Program-made: the position numbers and the translations under genes
The notes under the pieces: generated by a model
What the model saw: the letters and a program-made list of their open reading frames with translations, nothing else
What the model was told of the DNA's origin: nothing
The model's database searches: none
Source of the DNA: Dallia pectoralis
Taxonomy: Eukaryota > Chordata > Actinopteri > Esociformes > Umbridae
Direction: 5' to 3'
Assembly: GCA_029465975.1 (NCBI GenBank)
Contig: CM055728.1
Location: 12,912,041 to 12,976,040, forward strand
Length of the DNA: 64,000 bases
In this document: one piece after another, positions 43,775-54,657 of the stretch
Layout of the letters: every line of letters begins with the position of its first letter
How positions within the stretch are numbered: position 1 is the first letter of the stretch

Positions 43775-44683
43775 TACAACTTTTAATTTAAACAACAAAG
43801 CTTGAGCAGACACTGCATAGTTTTTCTGGGATTTATAAATTGTACAGCTTTATGTGTTTTTCGATTTTATGAACTTTTAAGCCTCATTGGTACATCTGTT
43901 ATCGAAACTGATATGTGAATTATTTTAACTTCATTTTAAATGTCCCTTAATTTGTCATGTATGTTTGGAAGCCATTTTTGTGACCTAGCTGAAACATACA
44001 TTTTTCGCAAATCTGTATTTCAGTATTTCTGTAGAGCTTACAAATCTGTAATGCACTTCTCATATCCTATGGCAAATTGGTTTGAGAATTAAAATTGTAA
44101 CCCAAAAAAATGGATGGAACCTAGAATCACTCCAAATGATGTCCAGTAAATCTATTTAGTGGTTCTACAGATTTCAAATATGTTTTTATTGAAAACAAAC
44201 ATGTTTTTATTGAACACAACGATTTGACAAGTATATCTAGTAAGTCTTCCTGTCCGAAGTAAACACTGACAGAGAAATTACTAACTACTTTAAAACAAAA
44301 ATCTATATTTTTTTTACAACCACTTAGCAAATCAACAGAATTGGATCGCTGTTTAAATTCAGCCATAAGGGCTATAAACCCATTGCAATCAATTGGGGGT
44401 GGATTGTTTAAATTGATATGCTTTTAATGTCAGTAAAGAACTGTTGAGTAAGTGCTGTTATTTCCCACTTTTTGAAAGTAGTGTGATGTTTTGTTCTAAA
44501 ATAATGTGTATGAACTTGTTTACCCCAAACCGTTCCACTTATTAGATTTGTATCAGCCCACTTTTTTAAAATGTGAATGGTTCCACTCCAAGTTTTGGTG
44601 TCCTGTTTTTTTTTGTTGATATTTAAAATATCTTTCACATTCATTTTTATACCTGTATATGTATCTCCTACCAAAACATTGTA

Positions 44684-44689
44684 AATAAA
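44684..44689 (+). other. Poly(A) signal of suv39h1
   Basis: AATAAA about 910 bp after the stop codon, in an AT-rich 3' region without other ORFs. An ATTAAA variant lies near 44088 and could give a shorter 3' UTR. Confidence 0.45.
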
Positions 44690-44699
44690 AGTTTTAATC

Positions 44700-45589
44700 A
44701 AGTGGGTTCATCTGAAAAATATGCTTATAATAATGTAACACTTATTTATGCAAATAGGCCTGTTACAAACGATGGTTTTACTATGACCACTAGATGGTGC
44801 AAATGCTTTCTTATGTGTTACAATCAAATCCCTAATAATAGGCTGCTGTTTTTTACCTTTAGTTATTTTCAGAATATCTGTTGGGACTTTTGTTATGCAA
44901 CAACCAACCATACATGTTTTTTGGGGTTCTACAGGGAAATCCCCAGAGTTGTGCTTCAACTAATGTGCCCTAAAGGTTTCCTGACACAAATGTCCATAAC
45001 CTTTCACACAGGTTGGGCAAAACAAGAATGATGTGACAACAAAAACAACATTTCAGGCTAGTTAAATTTAACTAAATGGGTGGAGAAAAATGAAGGTGGA
45101 AGCAAATGGACATTTCCATTTGAGCTGCGGCACTGTGCCAGCAGCCCCTTAACAATTATCTGTCTCAGGCCTGACACCCAAAAAACATCGATTAATGTGG
45201 CCAGCACCGATTATGCACATGCTATTGAATATGACTCCTCACAGTAGCAACCAAAATTAGGTGACGACTAATTGATTTGTATAGTGAACGTTAGGACACA
45301 TGTTTTAGTATCCAACCAATGAATGTTGTTTCATGTGTTCTGATAGAATTCACTGTTGGATCTCATTAGATTGTCTGGTTTGGTAGCCTTACACAACATC
45401 ATGAGCAATTATTTACATTATCATATTCCTCATAAACTTGTCAAGAATCACGCATATTTTATCCACCAAATAATGGCAATAATGAAATTAACACAACAGT
45501 TCGATTTGGCCAGTAGAGAGCTACATGTAATCGTATATAAAGATCAATTGACAAAATAAAAAAGCAAAATCATTTATCATTACAGAGAA
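44700..45589. other. Intergenic DNA
   Basis: No gene or recognisable repeat seen. Confidence 0.45.
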
Positions 45590-46330
45590 GAATGTTTTTG
45601 ATCCCCTAATGATTTTGTAAGTTTGCCCAATGACAAAGGCATCATCAGTCTATAATTTTAATGGTAGGGTTATTTGAACAGTGGTAGAGAGAATAACGCA
45701 TAAGTCATAAATTGATTTATGACTTATGTGTTATAAATCAATTTATGACTTATGCGTTATAAATTGATTTGCATTTTACTCAGGGAAGTAAGTATTTGAT
45801 CCCCTGTCAATCAGCAATATTTCTGGCTTTCATACAGGTAACAAGCTGAGATTGGGGTCACTCTCTTAAAGGGAGTGCCCCTAATCTCAGCTTGGTACCT
45901 GTATAAAAGACATGTCCACAGAAGCAATCAATCAGGTTCCAAACTCACCACTATGACTAAGACCAAAGAGCTGTCCAAGGATGTCCGGGGCAAGATGATA
46001 GGCCTACACAAGGCCACTAGGATCATAGTCACCAAGAAAACAACTGGTAACACACTACGCTGTGAAATCCTGCAGTCCCCGCAAGGTCCCCCTGCTCAAG
46101 AAAGCACATGTACAGACCCGTCTGTCTTTTGCCAAAGAGCATCTGAATGATTCAGAAAAGAACTGAGTGCAAGTGTTGTGGTCTGAAGAGAGCAATAATC
46201 AAGCTATTTGGCATCAACTCATGGAGGTGGAAACATTATGCTTTGGCTGTGTTTTTCTGAAAGGGGACAGGACAACTTCACTGCATCAACGGAGTGGCCT
46301 AGCTAGTCTCCAGACCTCAATCCCATAGCA
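45590..46330 (+). mobile_element. Tc1-like transposon remnant
   Basis: Contains the repeated Tc1 phrases TTTGCCCAATGACAAAG, AAGTAAGTATTTGATCCCCT and a transposase start MTKTKELSKDVRGKMIGLHK, followed by a broken frame. Two local hairpins lie in it (45695-45759 and 45837-45900). Confidence 0.75.
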
Positions 46331-47694
46331 AATTGATAGGTCATCATTTTCCACTGACTTGCAAGTAGAGTTATGAGTTAGGGACAGCCAGGCAAGCAGT
46401 ATCCATTATTATAGTATGGATGAATTCTGAGCTACAATGTAAAGCAAAAGCTCTCACATTTAGATAGTCAGACGCACCTAAACATTTGCAACGGCTCAAA
46501 TGGCACATTTCACTATGACATCAAAAAGATGACATCAATGTTTGGTGAGTTGTAAAGCAAGGCCCTCTCTGTAAAGGAGACATGCACACGACACACTCTG
46601 TTCTTGTCCCCTCCACCCTGCCGGTTCTCACCTCCCACTCTCAGATGAAATCAGCAGGCCACAGCTGCCTCCACTCTTGGCTCAAGGATATGTACTAAAG
46701 CTCTTTTGAGTCATGGCTGCATCGGTAGTACAGCTAGGACGTTGATGTGGAAATTATCAATACTGACCACTGCAGATGTTTTGCCGATGTCGTCCAGGTA
46801 ATAAATATATTGTTCTAAATATTTGTATCACATCAAGGTAGGCAGTTTATCCCAATATACATTTTAACCCATGAAGCTCGGAGCTATTAGTAAGTGGCAT
46901 TAGTAAGTGGCATTAGTGAGTGCCAACATGGGCCTTTTTCTTTCTATGCCAATGCAATCAATATGAAAGTGCACCAATACGAACCCTCTTTTATTGACCT
47001 GTTAAACAGTCAGGAGGCGGCTCCCAGTTGGCTAGTATGCAGTATCATACTCAGAACTCTGAGTACTCTTTGTCAGATACATAGCATTGATAGTGGCTGC
47101 AGTAGCACCAGGGCAGCTGGAAAACCCTCTGTGCTACGGCAAGCTGAGTGAGGGGACATTACTGGGGCCGTTATTAAATTGGCTGGATTTATCGAGGATA
47201 AGAGATGCATGCTCAGGCAAAGAGAGCAAAGGCGAAGAGAGCAAGGCGAAGGGAATGGAACATCCGCCAAATGGGCATGTGTTGCAAATTGGAGTTTCAG
47301 GGTGAACACACCAAATACATATTTTTTTCTTGTCTGTTAGGATTTCTTTTCTACTTTCTGGTCCTTCACTTTTAATCAAGTTATTTTTAAGGTGAGGCTT
47401 TTTGAACAGTGTGTTTTACCACCTGTCATCCAAACTTGCTGTCCAGGATCACTTAAGCAGCCAAATTGAATAGTTATGGCAAATACTAATGCATTTTAAA
47501 AAGACTTCTTTTTATATTTTAGATACAGAATGTTCTGGTTACTTTTCGTTGCAGTAAAGTTTCTTTATGTTTACTTACATATTTTAATTTTTTCCCGGAT
47601 TGTTTTAATGGCACATGATGAAATTCCAGGCGCTGTCTGCTAGGCATGTTGGCTTTTCGTGTGCCTGAATATAACAGTGTAAAAAGCGTTATGT
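46331..47694. other. Intergenic DNA
   Basis: No supported gene. Short ORFs near 46900-47300 show no recognisable domain. Confidence 0.4.
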
Positions 47695-48205
47695 ACCACA
47701 CTTTATGTACCACATTTTATGTGCCACACTTTATGTACCACATTTTATGTACCACACTTTATGTACCACACTTTATGTACCACACTTTATGTGCCACACT
47801 TTATGTGCCACATTTTATGTACCACACTTTATGTGCCACACTTTATCTATTGCACTTTATGTACCACACTTTATGTTCCACACTTTATGTGCCACACTTT
47901 ATGTACCACACTTTATGTACCACATTTTATGTACCACACTTTATGTACCACACTTTATGTACCACACTTTATGTGCCACACTTTATGTGCCACATTTTAT
48001 GTACCACACTTTATGTGCCACACTTTATCTATTGCACTTTATGTGCCACACTTTATGTGCCACACTTTATGTGCCATACTTTATGTACCACACTTTATGT
48101 ACCACACTTTATGTGCCACACTTTATGTACCACACTTTATGTGCCACACTTTATGTACCAAACTTTGTGCCACACTTTATGCACCACACTTTATGTACCA
48201 CACAT
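47695..48205. repeat. 14-bp tandem array, about 36 copies
   Basis: Units such as CCACACTTTATGTA and CCACACTTTATGTG, with CCACATTTTATGTA and TTGCACTTTATGTA variants. The sub-block GCCACACTTTATCTATTGCA occurs twice, about 190 bp apart, so part of the array was copied as a block. The ORFs in all three plus frames are repeat artefacts. Confidence 0.95.
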
Positions 48206-49290
48206 TTATGTATGTCTTACATAAGGGGTGGGACAAAATATCAAAGTACAAAATTCCACAAAATGCAACGGTCGGCAAAACGTTGTGTTGACACCATACA
48301 CAGTTTGCGCATACTCTGTGTGGCGCATTATTTCAGGTTGATTGTCCATTAGCAGTATATGTTTCAGCCATAAAAGTGGTTTGACAAGGTGCGCCTTGGT
48401 ATTTGTGTTTACAAAGCAACATGAGGGAACAGTTGCAAAGGCCGAATGTCCCCAAATTGCAGGTCCATTGTCATACAACGGCATAATTATTCAATGTGTA
48501 TATTGACTGGTGTTTCTAATTTTTAGAACTAGTTCTGATAAGCCCATCCAATAGTTGGCATTCATTTTTGTTTCAATGCAATTATAGAGCAGAGCCACCG
48601 TCGATTAGCAGTTGAGGTACAACCCAGCCTGATTGTAAGCACCTGCTGCTCACTGATTACTATTACTTCAAGTTATTTTTTTATTATTAAATATTTAAAT
48701 GTGGCACTAACTCTGTGGCACTGACTCAGTGGTAATGACAGTGTGACAGCTGGATTTCAACAGATGTTATGTTATTGATAGCAATGGTCAGCTTTTGGTC
48801 AAGTAAGTTGATTAAAAGGATAGATGTCATCACAATTTAAAACAGATGTTCTGCTCACTGATTGTTAGCCAAGCGATGATCATCTAAAAGGCAGATTAAT
48901 GGTTTCATTGTAGACTAATCTAAGGCTTTGTAAAATGTTGTTCATTTGGTGATCGTAAAGATCAATTACACAACGTGAATCAAATGAAAACATCTTCGTC
49001 GCACCATTCAAATGAACTTATATGAACTTACCGTGCAAGATAGTAACATTTAACCCTTGACTTTTGCAAAGGTAATTTTCTCTGTTTAATGGTCATAAAA
49101 TATGTATAAGTATTATGTAAAAGTTTTACTAAATTAGTATTTTTATATATGTATATTTCATCTTCTGTTAGCATTCAAAGCAGAACATATTTGCCAGTTT
49201 TTCTTACTCCTCATGTTTACATCTCGCATCCTTCCATACACAAAACATGTTACATTTCATCATTGGAATCTGTTAATAGTTTCAAATGAA
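48206..49290. other. Intergenic DNA
   Basis: No gene seen. CTCTGTGGCACTGACTCAGTGG (split here as a low-complexity patch) near 48705 is the only local repetition. Confidence 0.4.
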
Positions 49291-50216
49291 ATTTATTTTT
49301 CATTACAAAAACCAACAACAAAATCATAAGGCCAGAGACATGCTTAACAGCTCAACCTTTTTTTTTATAATACGCAAAAAGAAATGGAAACCGCACCCCT
49401 TTGACTTGCTGCTTCCATGATATTCAGGGGTCCAGAGACATTTACATAGGAATCTTTCAAACCTCCACTGGTATTTTATCGTTGATATTCAACTGCAGAT
49501 TCTCGTGTGACCTTTGATATTTTGGGGTTCAGCTTAAAGGGTAAAATGTCAAAGAAGTATTTCAGGATTCATTTTAATACTGCGGTTGCACATGTCTTCT
49601 TAGGAAGAGCTTTTTCAGTCAAAACATTTTTTGAGTCCAGAATATTTATGTTGTCTTTGCAACGTACGTGGTTATGATAACTACAGCTGCACGGTAAAAT
49701 CTCTGAACCCAGAAAAATCATCAATTAAGACATTCAGATGTGAAATTGGCTTTTTGCCAGGATCACAGGTAACATTAGACGGTGTTATTCCTCTGATTCG
49801 GACACATTGGAAATTAGTGTTCAATTCATAGTAGATGAATTACCCCAAGATACAATCGCAAACCGACTTGACCATCATTCCGTACATATACGCGAGAAAT
49901 AAATCCCCATGGAGATCGAAGGTTCAAAGTCCAATTCAGAAGAACCGCATGTGAAAGAAAGAATCAAAACGGACCCATGTGGCTCTGCAATTCAATGGTT
50001 TAAAAAGACACTTGTCGCTTCGGCTTTTTTTTAATGAACCTCGTCGGTTTTTAGCACATTCAATTCTCAGGAACAGGCTGAGGACGAAAATATTCAATGA
50101 GCATTTGTGTCATTTTTTTCTCTAATGCCACGTGTGTTTCCCGCCATTTCTATTTCCTTTCTTTTCATCCCTCCAACCTCTAAACGTACGCACATTCATA
50201 CTTACGTACAGAAATG

Positions 50217-50218
<2 letters not shown>

Positions 50219-50290
<72 letters not shown>
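50219..50290. repeat. (CA)n microsatellite
   Basis: About 36 uninterrupted CA dinucleotides. Confidence 0.98.
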
Positions 50291-50292
<2 letters not shown>

Positions 50293-52842
50293 CGTGGTAA
50301 AAATATGACGACTGAGACCCCGCGGCCCCAATTGAATCCCAAGTTAAACCATTGTTCATATAATACACAGTTAAATAGCACAGAGGTCACATGTAATTTA
50401 CAAAAGATTGTGTGCCTGAAGCAACCCAAAAAGCACTGTCAGGCATTTCTGCTTATCAAAAAAAATCACTCCCCGTCTCCCTCCCAAACCCCACCCCACC
50501 AATCCACCAGTCTTTTGTCGTTCTTGTTTTTACATCGATACACGCGACGCTCCTCTCATTCCTTCCCCCCTCCCGTTGATAAGAGAAGAAACAACAAAAA
50601 GTCTTCAACGAAATTCACCACAATCCAGCAGGAAGGGCTTTTCTTAAATCCAGCAATAGTTTGTTTTGGAAGTCTCCCGTGTCCTTTGCGCGCCTGTACA
50701 ATTGCACACTCCCATGTTCCAAAGTGTTCATTCCTTCATTACCATTCCTGTCAACGTGTTTGATTGCAGTTTTTAAGGTTGCGCTGGGGAGAGATATGTG
50801 TCTTTTGAAAGTCATTAATTACACAGTGTTGTGTTTCCCCAGTAGTTGAAATAATCCCATGACGTTAGAGGCATACAGCTGTCAACTCTTTCTTGCATTG
50901 GTTATGAACAAACCTTGTTTGTTTTTGCAGAGTAAGGCCATAACGCAGACAATGTTACTTTACGTTTTAGTTTTTGTTTGCAGAAAACAGAACATTTAGA
51001 AAACCAAAAGAGACGCAGTACCCTGGAAGGGGTAGCGTCACGTTCCAGACCTCACCTTGACATTCACTAAAGATATTACAATCTCTGTGTCCTGGCCTAC
51101 ACTCCTTTAGCATTCGGGATCAAGTCTAAATTATGAATTAAAAAAAGGTTTTTATAATTATTCCTCGAATGTGTGCAAGATTTCAAATAGGCAGAATTCC
51201 CCCTGCCTTTCCGAGACCTTTCTGTTGTCATTAAGATAATAACGTTTTCCTGGTCGAAGAACTCAAAGGTCTGGTTAAACTGTTATGAACATCACTATTA
51301 GTTATTTTAAGCAATGTATGATTAATCAAAAACAGTTCCAAGATTCAATCAACTGCAACAATACCACTAAAGTATTTTAGCAAAAGCATAGAGCAGTTTC
51401 TGTATATCATTGGTTTCCTGTTATAAAGTGGCCTCTGGTTTTTTATCATTTGTGGCCCATTGAGGCATTGTTCTGTTTCAGTTATCCTAATAATATGGGA
51501 TAACAGATATATAACCTAAACATGCACTTCATATTTCAGTCTGCCCTAAACACTTCTCAATTAGGATCATCTTATTTCTATTCAAAGTGAATTAAGACTT
51601 GATCAAAATGTTCTCAATGGAAGCTTTAATTCCACACACGTTTTCCCCCTTTTCTTGTTCTAATGATCTAAAATGTGTGTCATAATTAGAACGCAATAAC
51701 ACCTGTTTAAAATCTAGTTGATATTTCCATCAGAATATTTTTAAGTTTCAAGGGTATCGGTTGTTCAGAACATTTATGGAATTTCGGAATTATTTATATT
51801 AATTAATTATATAAAATATATTAAAAGATGGACATTCAACACAATATTTCCTAGAGTAAAAAACAAAGCAAAACAAGCCCAATACAGCCTGGAAATTGTA
51901 TCCATAGAAATCTAATAATTGGTCTTAGTTTGCCTATGTTACTGATGACTTTGATTCAATCAGACCGAAGATAGAAGCAGTGCTAACACACTAGCAAACT
52001 GTCAGATGACCATCTGACACTTTTGGTCTGAAAAAGAACAGACGAAGGAGTGAATGAGCAACGTGGATGAGCAATACGGCCAGGTCACCCCGATAAACCA
52101 CAGACATTTTGTCATCCTCATTTCAATCAATGTCACAATTGCACGACCGGTGCAACACGCCTGTTTAGAATGTCAACCAGTTTCATAGCTGCTCCACATT
52201 AATGGTAAGACCTGATACACTGCCTAGGGAAGGTCTTCACAATTTGCCTGCCATAAAATGTGAAAAAAGCTTAGTTAGATTTTCTTTAATATGGAAATGA
52301 AATGCCATATTTCCTAAAGGAAAAGAGAAAACGTATAATAGTACCTATTCCATGTCTAGATTGCTATGTATACGGAACTAATACTTGGTGGAAGCACATT
52401 TGGCATCCATTACAGACCTAAATATTTAATAAGTGAGACCAAGCCAATTTTGTAGGACTGTTACAGTAAAATAAGCATAGTTCCAAGGAAAATTTAATGA
52501 AATTACATTAATAAACTCTGCAAATTTGGTTGGAAATCACTGACCGACAGCTAGAATACTTTTTAAAGTATTAAATAATTGTAATAAAAGAAAGTTTAAA
52601 GCAGTTAAATATGGATTTTTGATGGGGGGTTAGTTTCTCTTTCAGTAGGCACTGTACAGGTAACTCATATTGATCTTTCAATAGTCTGCCCAGGTCTTTC
52701 TGGGCAGAGACGTAATCCCCCTCTTAAATGTTTTTCCTGACCAAGGCCATGAATACTAAAAACAGCTCAATGTAAAGAATCTCAAATCATTCCAAATTTA
52801 CACCGTCGAGTCTAATATGTTTTTTTGGTTTAGGTAATAAAA

Positions 52843-52983
52843 TCTATAACACACAGTAACATGCAGCAATCCTACAACCATTTCATGTATCATACTAATT
52901 AGTGATCTAAATTTAGAGATCACTAATTAGCATGATACATGAAATGGCTGTTGGATTGTTGCATGTTACTGCGTGTAATAGAC
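52843..52983. repeat. Long imperfect palindrome (hairpin)
   Basis: Left arm ACACAGTAACATGCAGCAAT...CATTTCATGTATCATACTAA and right arm TTAGCATGATACATGAAATG...TTGTTGCATGTTACTGCGTG are reverse complements over about 65 bp, with a few mismatches and a centre around TAAATTTAGAG. It could fold into one long stem if transcribed. It could be a palindromic MITE. Confidence 0.9.
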
Positions 52984-53272
52984 TCTTGATTAACTTTTAT
53001 AAACAATTTAGAACATCACAGATTTACTTGAAGTGCTTGCTTTCATTAGACAAGGAGAAACCCAGATACATCACACAGGTCAAATTATAAAATGCCGACC
53101 ATATTTGTAGATCCTTTCTGACAGCCAACCCCTTTTAAAGCATCGTGCATTGAATCAAAGGCCACAACAACTCAAATGGTCCCTTGATCCACCCATACAT
53201 CTCCCAAATAACCCAGTCACCCCAACCCCCCTGGGGAACCCTGCCCAGGTAATGACTGCCCTCCTCACCACC

Positions 53273-54436
53273 TCACATGACACAGTAAGGCTCTCGGGGC
53301 AGATTAGGTTTAGTCCTACAGTAGGCTGGCAGGTGGGCCAGGAGACCCTTCTTCAGGTCTTTGTTGAGGAAAAAGCAAACGATGGGATTGACGCCTGCCT
53401 GGGCGAAGCTCATCCACACCGTGGTAGAGAGGTACCGGTGTGGTATGGTGCAGGCCTTGACGAACACCCGCCAGTAGCACGCCACTATGTAGGGCGACCA
53501 CAGCACCAGGAACAAAAGGGTGATCACGTAGAACATCCTGCCTAGTTGTTTCTCCGCCTTGAACTCTTCCATACCCAGCAGGCGCCGGTTTTGGTTGTGC
53601 AAGTTCTGCCGGATGCCCAGCAGGGTGGGCGGCATGGGGCCTCGCCCGAAGCCTGCAATCCAGTTCGCGGCTGCCTGGCCGGTGGCGCCGGGCCCGTGGA
53701 AGGTCCAGTTTTGGCTTATGGCAGGCACCATCTGGACGGGCTTCATCTTGCGGTGCTTGTACTCGAAGAGCAGCAGCTTCATGTAGACGATGTGCGTGGC
53801 CAGTATTAGCACAGCCAACATCAGCATGAAGCCCAGCGTGTCGTTAGCCTTAAAGTAGCGGTGTTCAAAGATACACTGGTCCTCCTCGTGGATGAACTTG
53901 TAGGTGCCCACGTCGAAGACGGGCGGAAAAGCCATGGCCACCGACAGGGTCCAGACCATGCACACCACTGCCACACATGTCCAGAAGGTCATGCGCTTAG
54001 AGTAGAAGCGGTGGTGGGCGATGGCCATGTAGCGCGTCACGCTAATGCAGAACAGCATGAAGGCGGCGTGGAAGCAGAAGAGCACAGCCATGAAGGCCAC
54101 CACTTTGCAGCTCAGCAGGCTGTAGGTCCATGTTGAGCCGTTCTTGATGGACACCAGCACAAAGGGGAAGCAGACGGCAGAGCGGATGGTGTCAGCCAGG
54201 CACAGGTCCAGCAGGAAGTAGTAGGGGGCCTTGTGCAGGGCCCGGTCCCTGAGGACCAGCAGTGACACCACCAGGTTGCCCACCAGGCTGACGCAGATGA
54301 TCAAACCAAGCAGGACCAGTTTAATATAAGTGGACACGCCGGACGCTGGACCCCCGACTGCCATACCTCCGGTCGTGGCCACCACCGCCGCCAGGGGGCC
54401 ACCGAGGCCCTCGCTGCTCTCGTTACCATTGGCCAT
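53273..54436 (-). CDS. gpr173: Orphan G-protein-coupled receptor 173 (SREB3)
   Basis: Single-exon coding region of 387 aa with seven transmembrane segments (about 36-60, 72-95, 110-132, 150-172, 200-222, 302-322, 338-358). Super-conserved brain-expressed receptor features: RALHKAPYYFLLDLCLAD, TRY (134-136) in place of DRY, C110 and C188 for the extracellular disulfide, the third-loop block MVPAISQNWTFHGPGATGQA, WSPY in TM6, NPIVC in TM7 in place of NPxxY, and the C-terminus PREPYCVM. The third loop (GRGPMPPTLLGIRQN) identifies GPR173 over GPR85 and GPR27. The N-terminus is Gly/Ala-rich and longer than in mammals (373 aa in human), with one NESS glycosylation site. Start: ATG at 54436 gives the family MANxx start. 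Ligand unproven; family members act in brain and ovary. Confidence 0.97.
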   Translation of the reverse strand: MANGNESSEGLGGPLAAVVATTGGMAVGGPASGVSTYIKLVLLGLIICVSLVGNLVVSLLVLRDRALHKAPYYFLLDLCLADTIRSAVCFPFVLVSIKNGSTWTYSLLSCKVVAFMAVLFCFHAAFMLFCISVTRYMAIAHHRFYSKRMTFWTCVAVVCMVWTLSVAMAFPPVFDVGTYKFIHEEDQCIFEHRYFKANDTLGFMLMLAVLILATHIVYMKLLLFEYKHRKMKPVQMVPAISQNWTFHGPGATGQAAANWIAGFGRGPMPPTLLGIRQNLHNQNRRLLGMEEFKAEKQLGRMFYVITLLFLVLWSPYIVACYWRVFVKACTIPHRYLSTTVWMSFAQAGVNPIVCFFLNKDLKKGLLAHLPAYCRTKPNLPREPYCVM

Positions 54437-54657
54437 CCCGTTTGCTCCGCTGTCACACCCTCTTTTCTCCTGAAATCCACTCCTCCCTCTCCTCCTCCTC
54501 CTCCTCCTCCGCCTCCTCCCCCTCCAGCTGCCCTTTCGTTCGTCCTCGTGGTTGCCTCTTAACTTGAGCTCACATGGAACGGGAGTGGCTCAGTCTGCAT
54601 TGTCCCATTTCGCATTGAGCCCCACGTTTCCTTGGTCCATGTACTCCTCACCGTCTC
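54437..54657 (-). other. 5' UTR of gpr173 with splice acceptor and uORF
   Basis: On the minus strand CCCTGTTAACAG precedes 54657, a plausible acceptor for the coding exon. An upstream ORF of 16 codons (54640-54590, MDQGNVGLNAKWDNAD) precedes the main start. A purine-rich GGA repeat lies at about 54492-54518. Confidence 0.45.

Larger units (their letters stand above)
49292..53272 (-). other. Possible long 3' UTR of gpr173
   Basis: Downstream of the gpr173 stop there is no gene for about 4 kb. AATAAA on the minus strand at 49297-49292 could end a long 3' UTR; long 3' UTRs are usual in SREB genes. It contains a (CA)n run at 50219-50290 and the 140-bp palindrome at 52843-52983. This is inference; shorter ends are equally possible. 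Confidence 0.3.

Noticed and set aside
45953..46150. ORF MTKTKELSKDVRGK as a gene
   Set aside because: It is the start of a Tc1-family transposase that breaks soon after.
47646..48352. Three overlapping ORFs of YVPHFMYHTLC repeats
   Set aside because: 14-bp array read in all frames.
53150..54136. Plus-strand ORFs over gpr173
   Set aside because: Shadows of the GC-rich receptor coding sequence.
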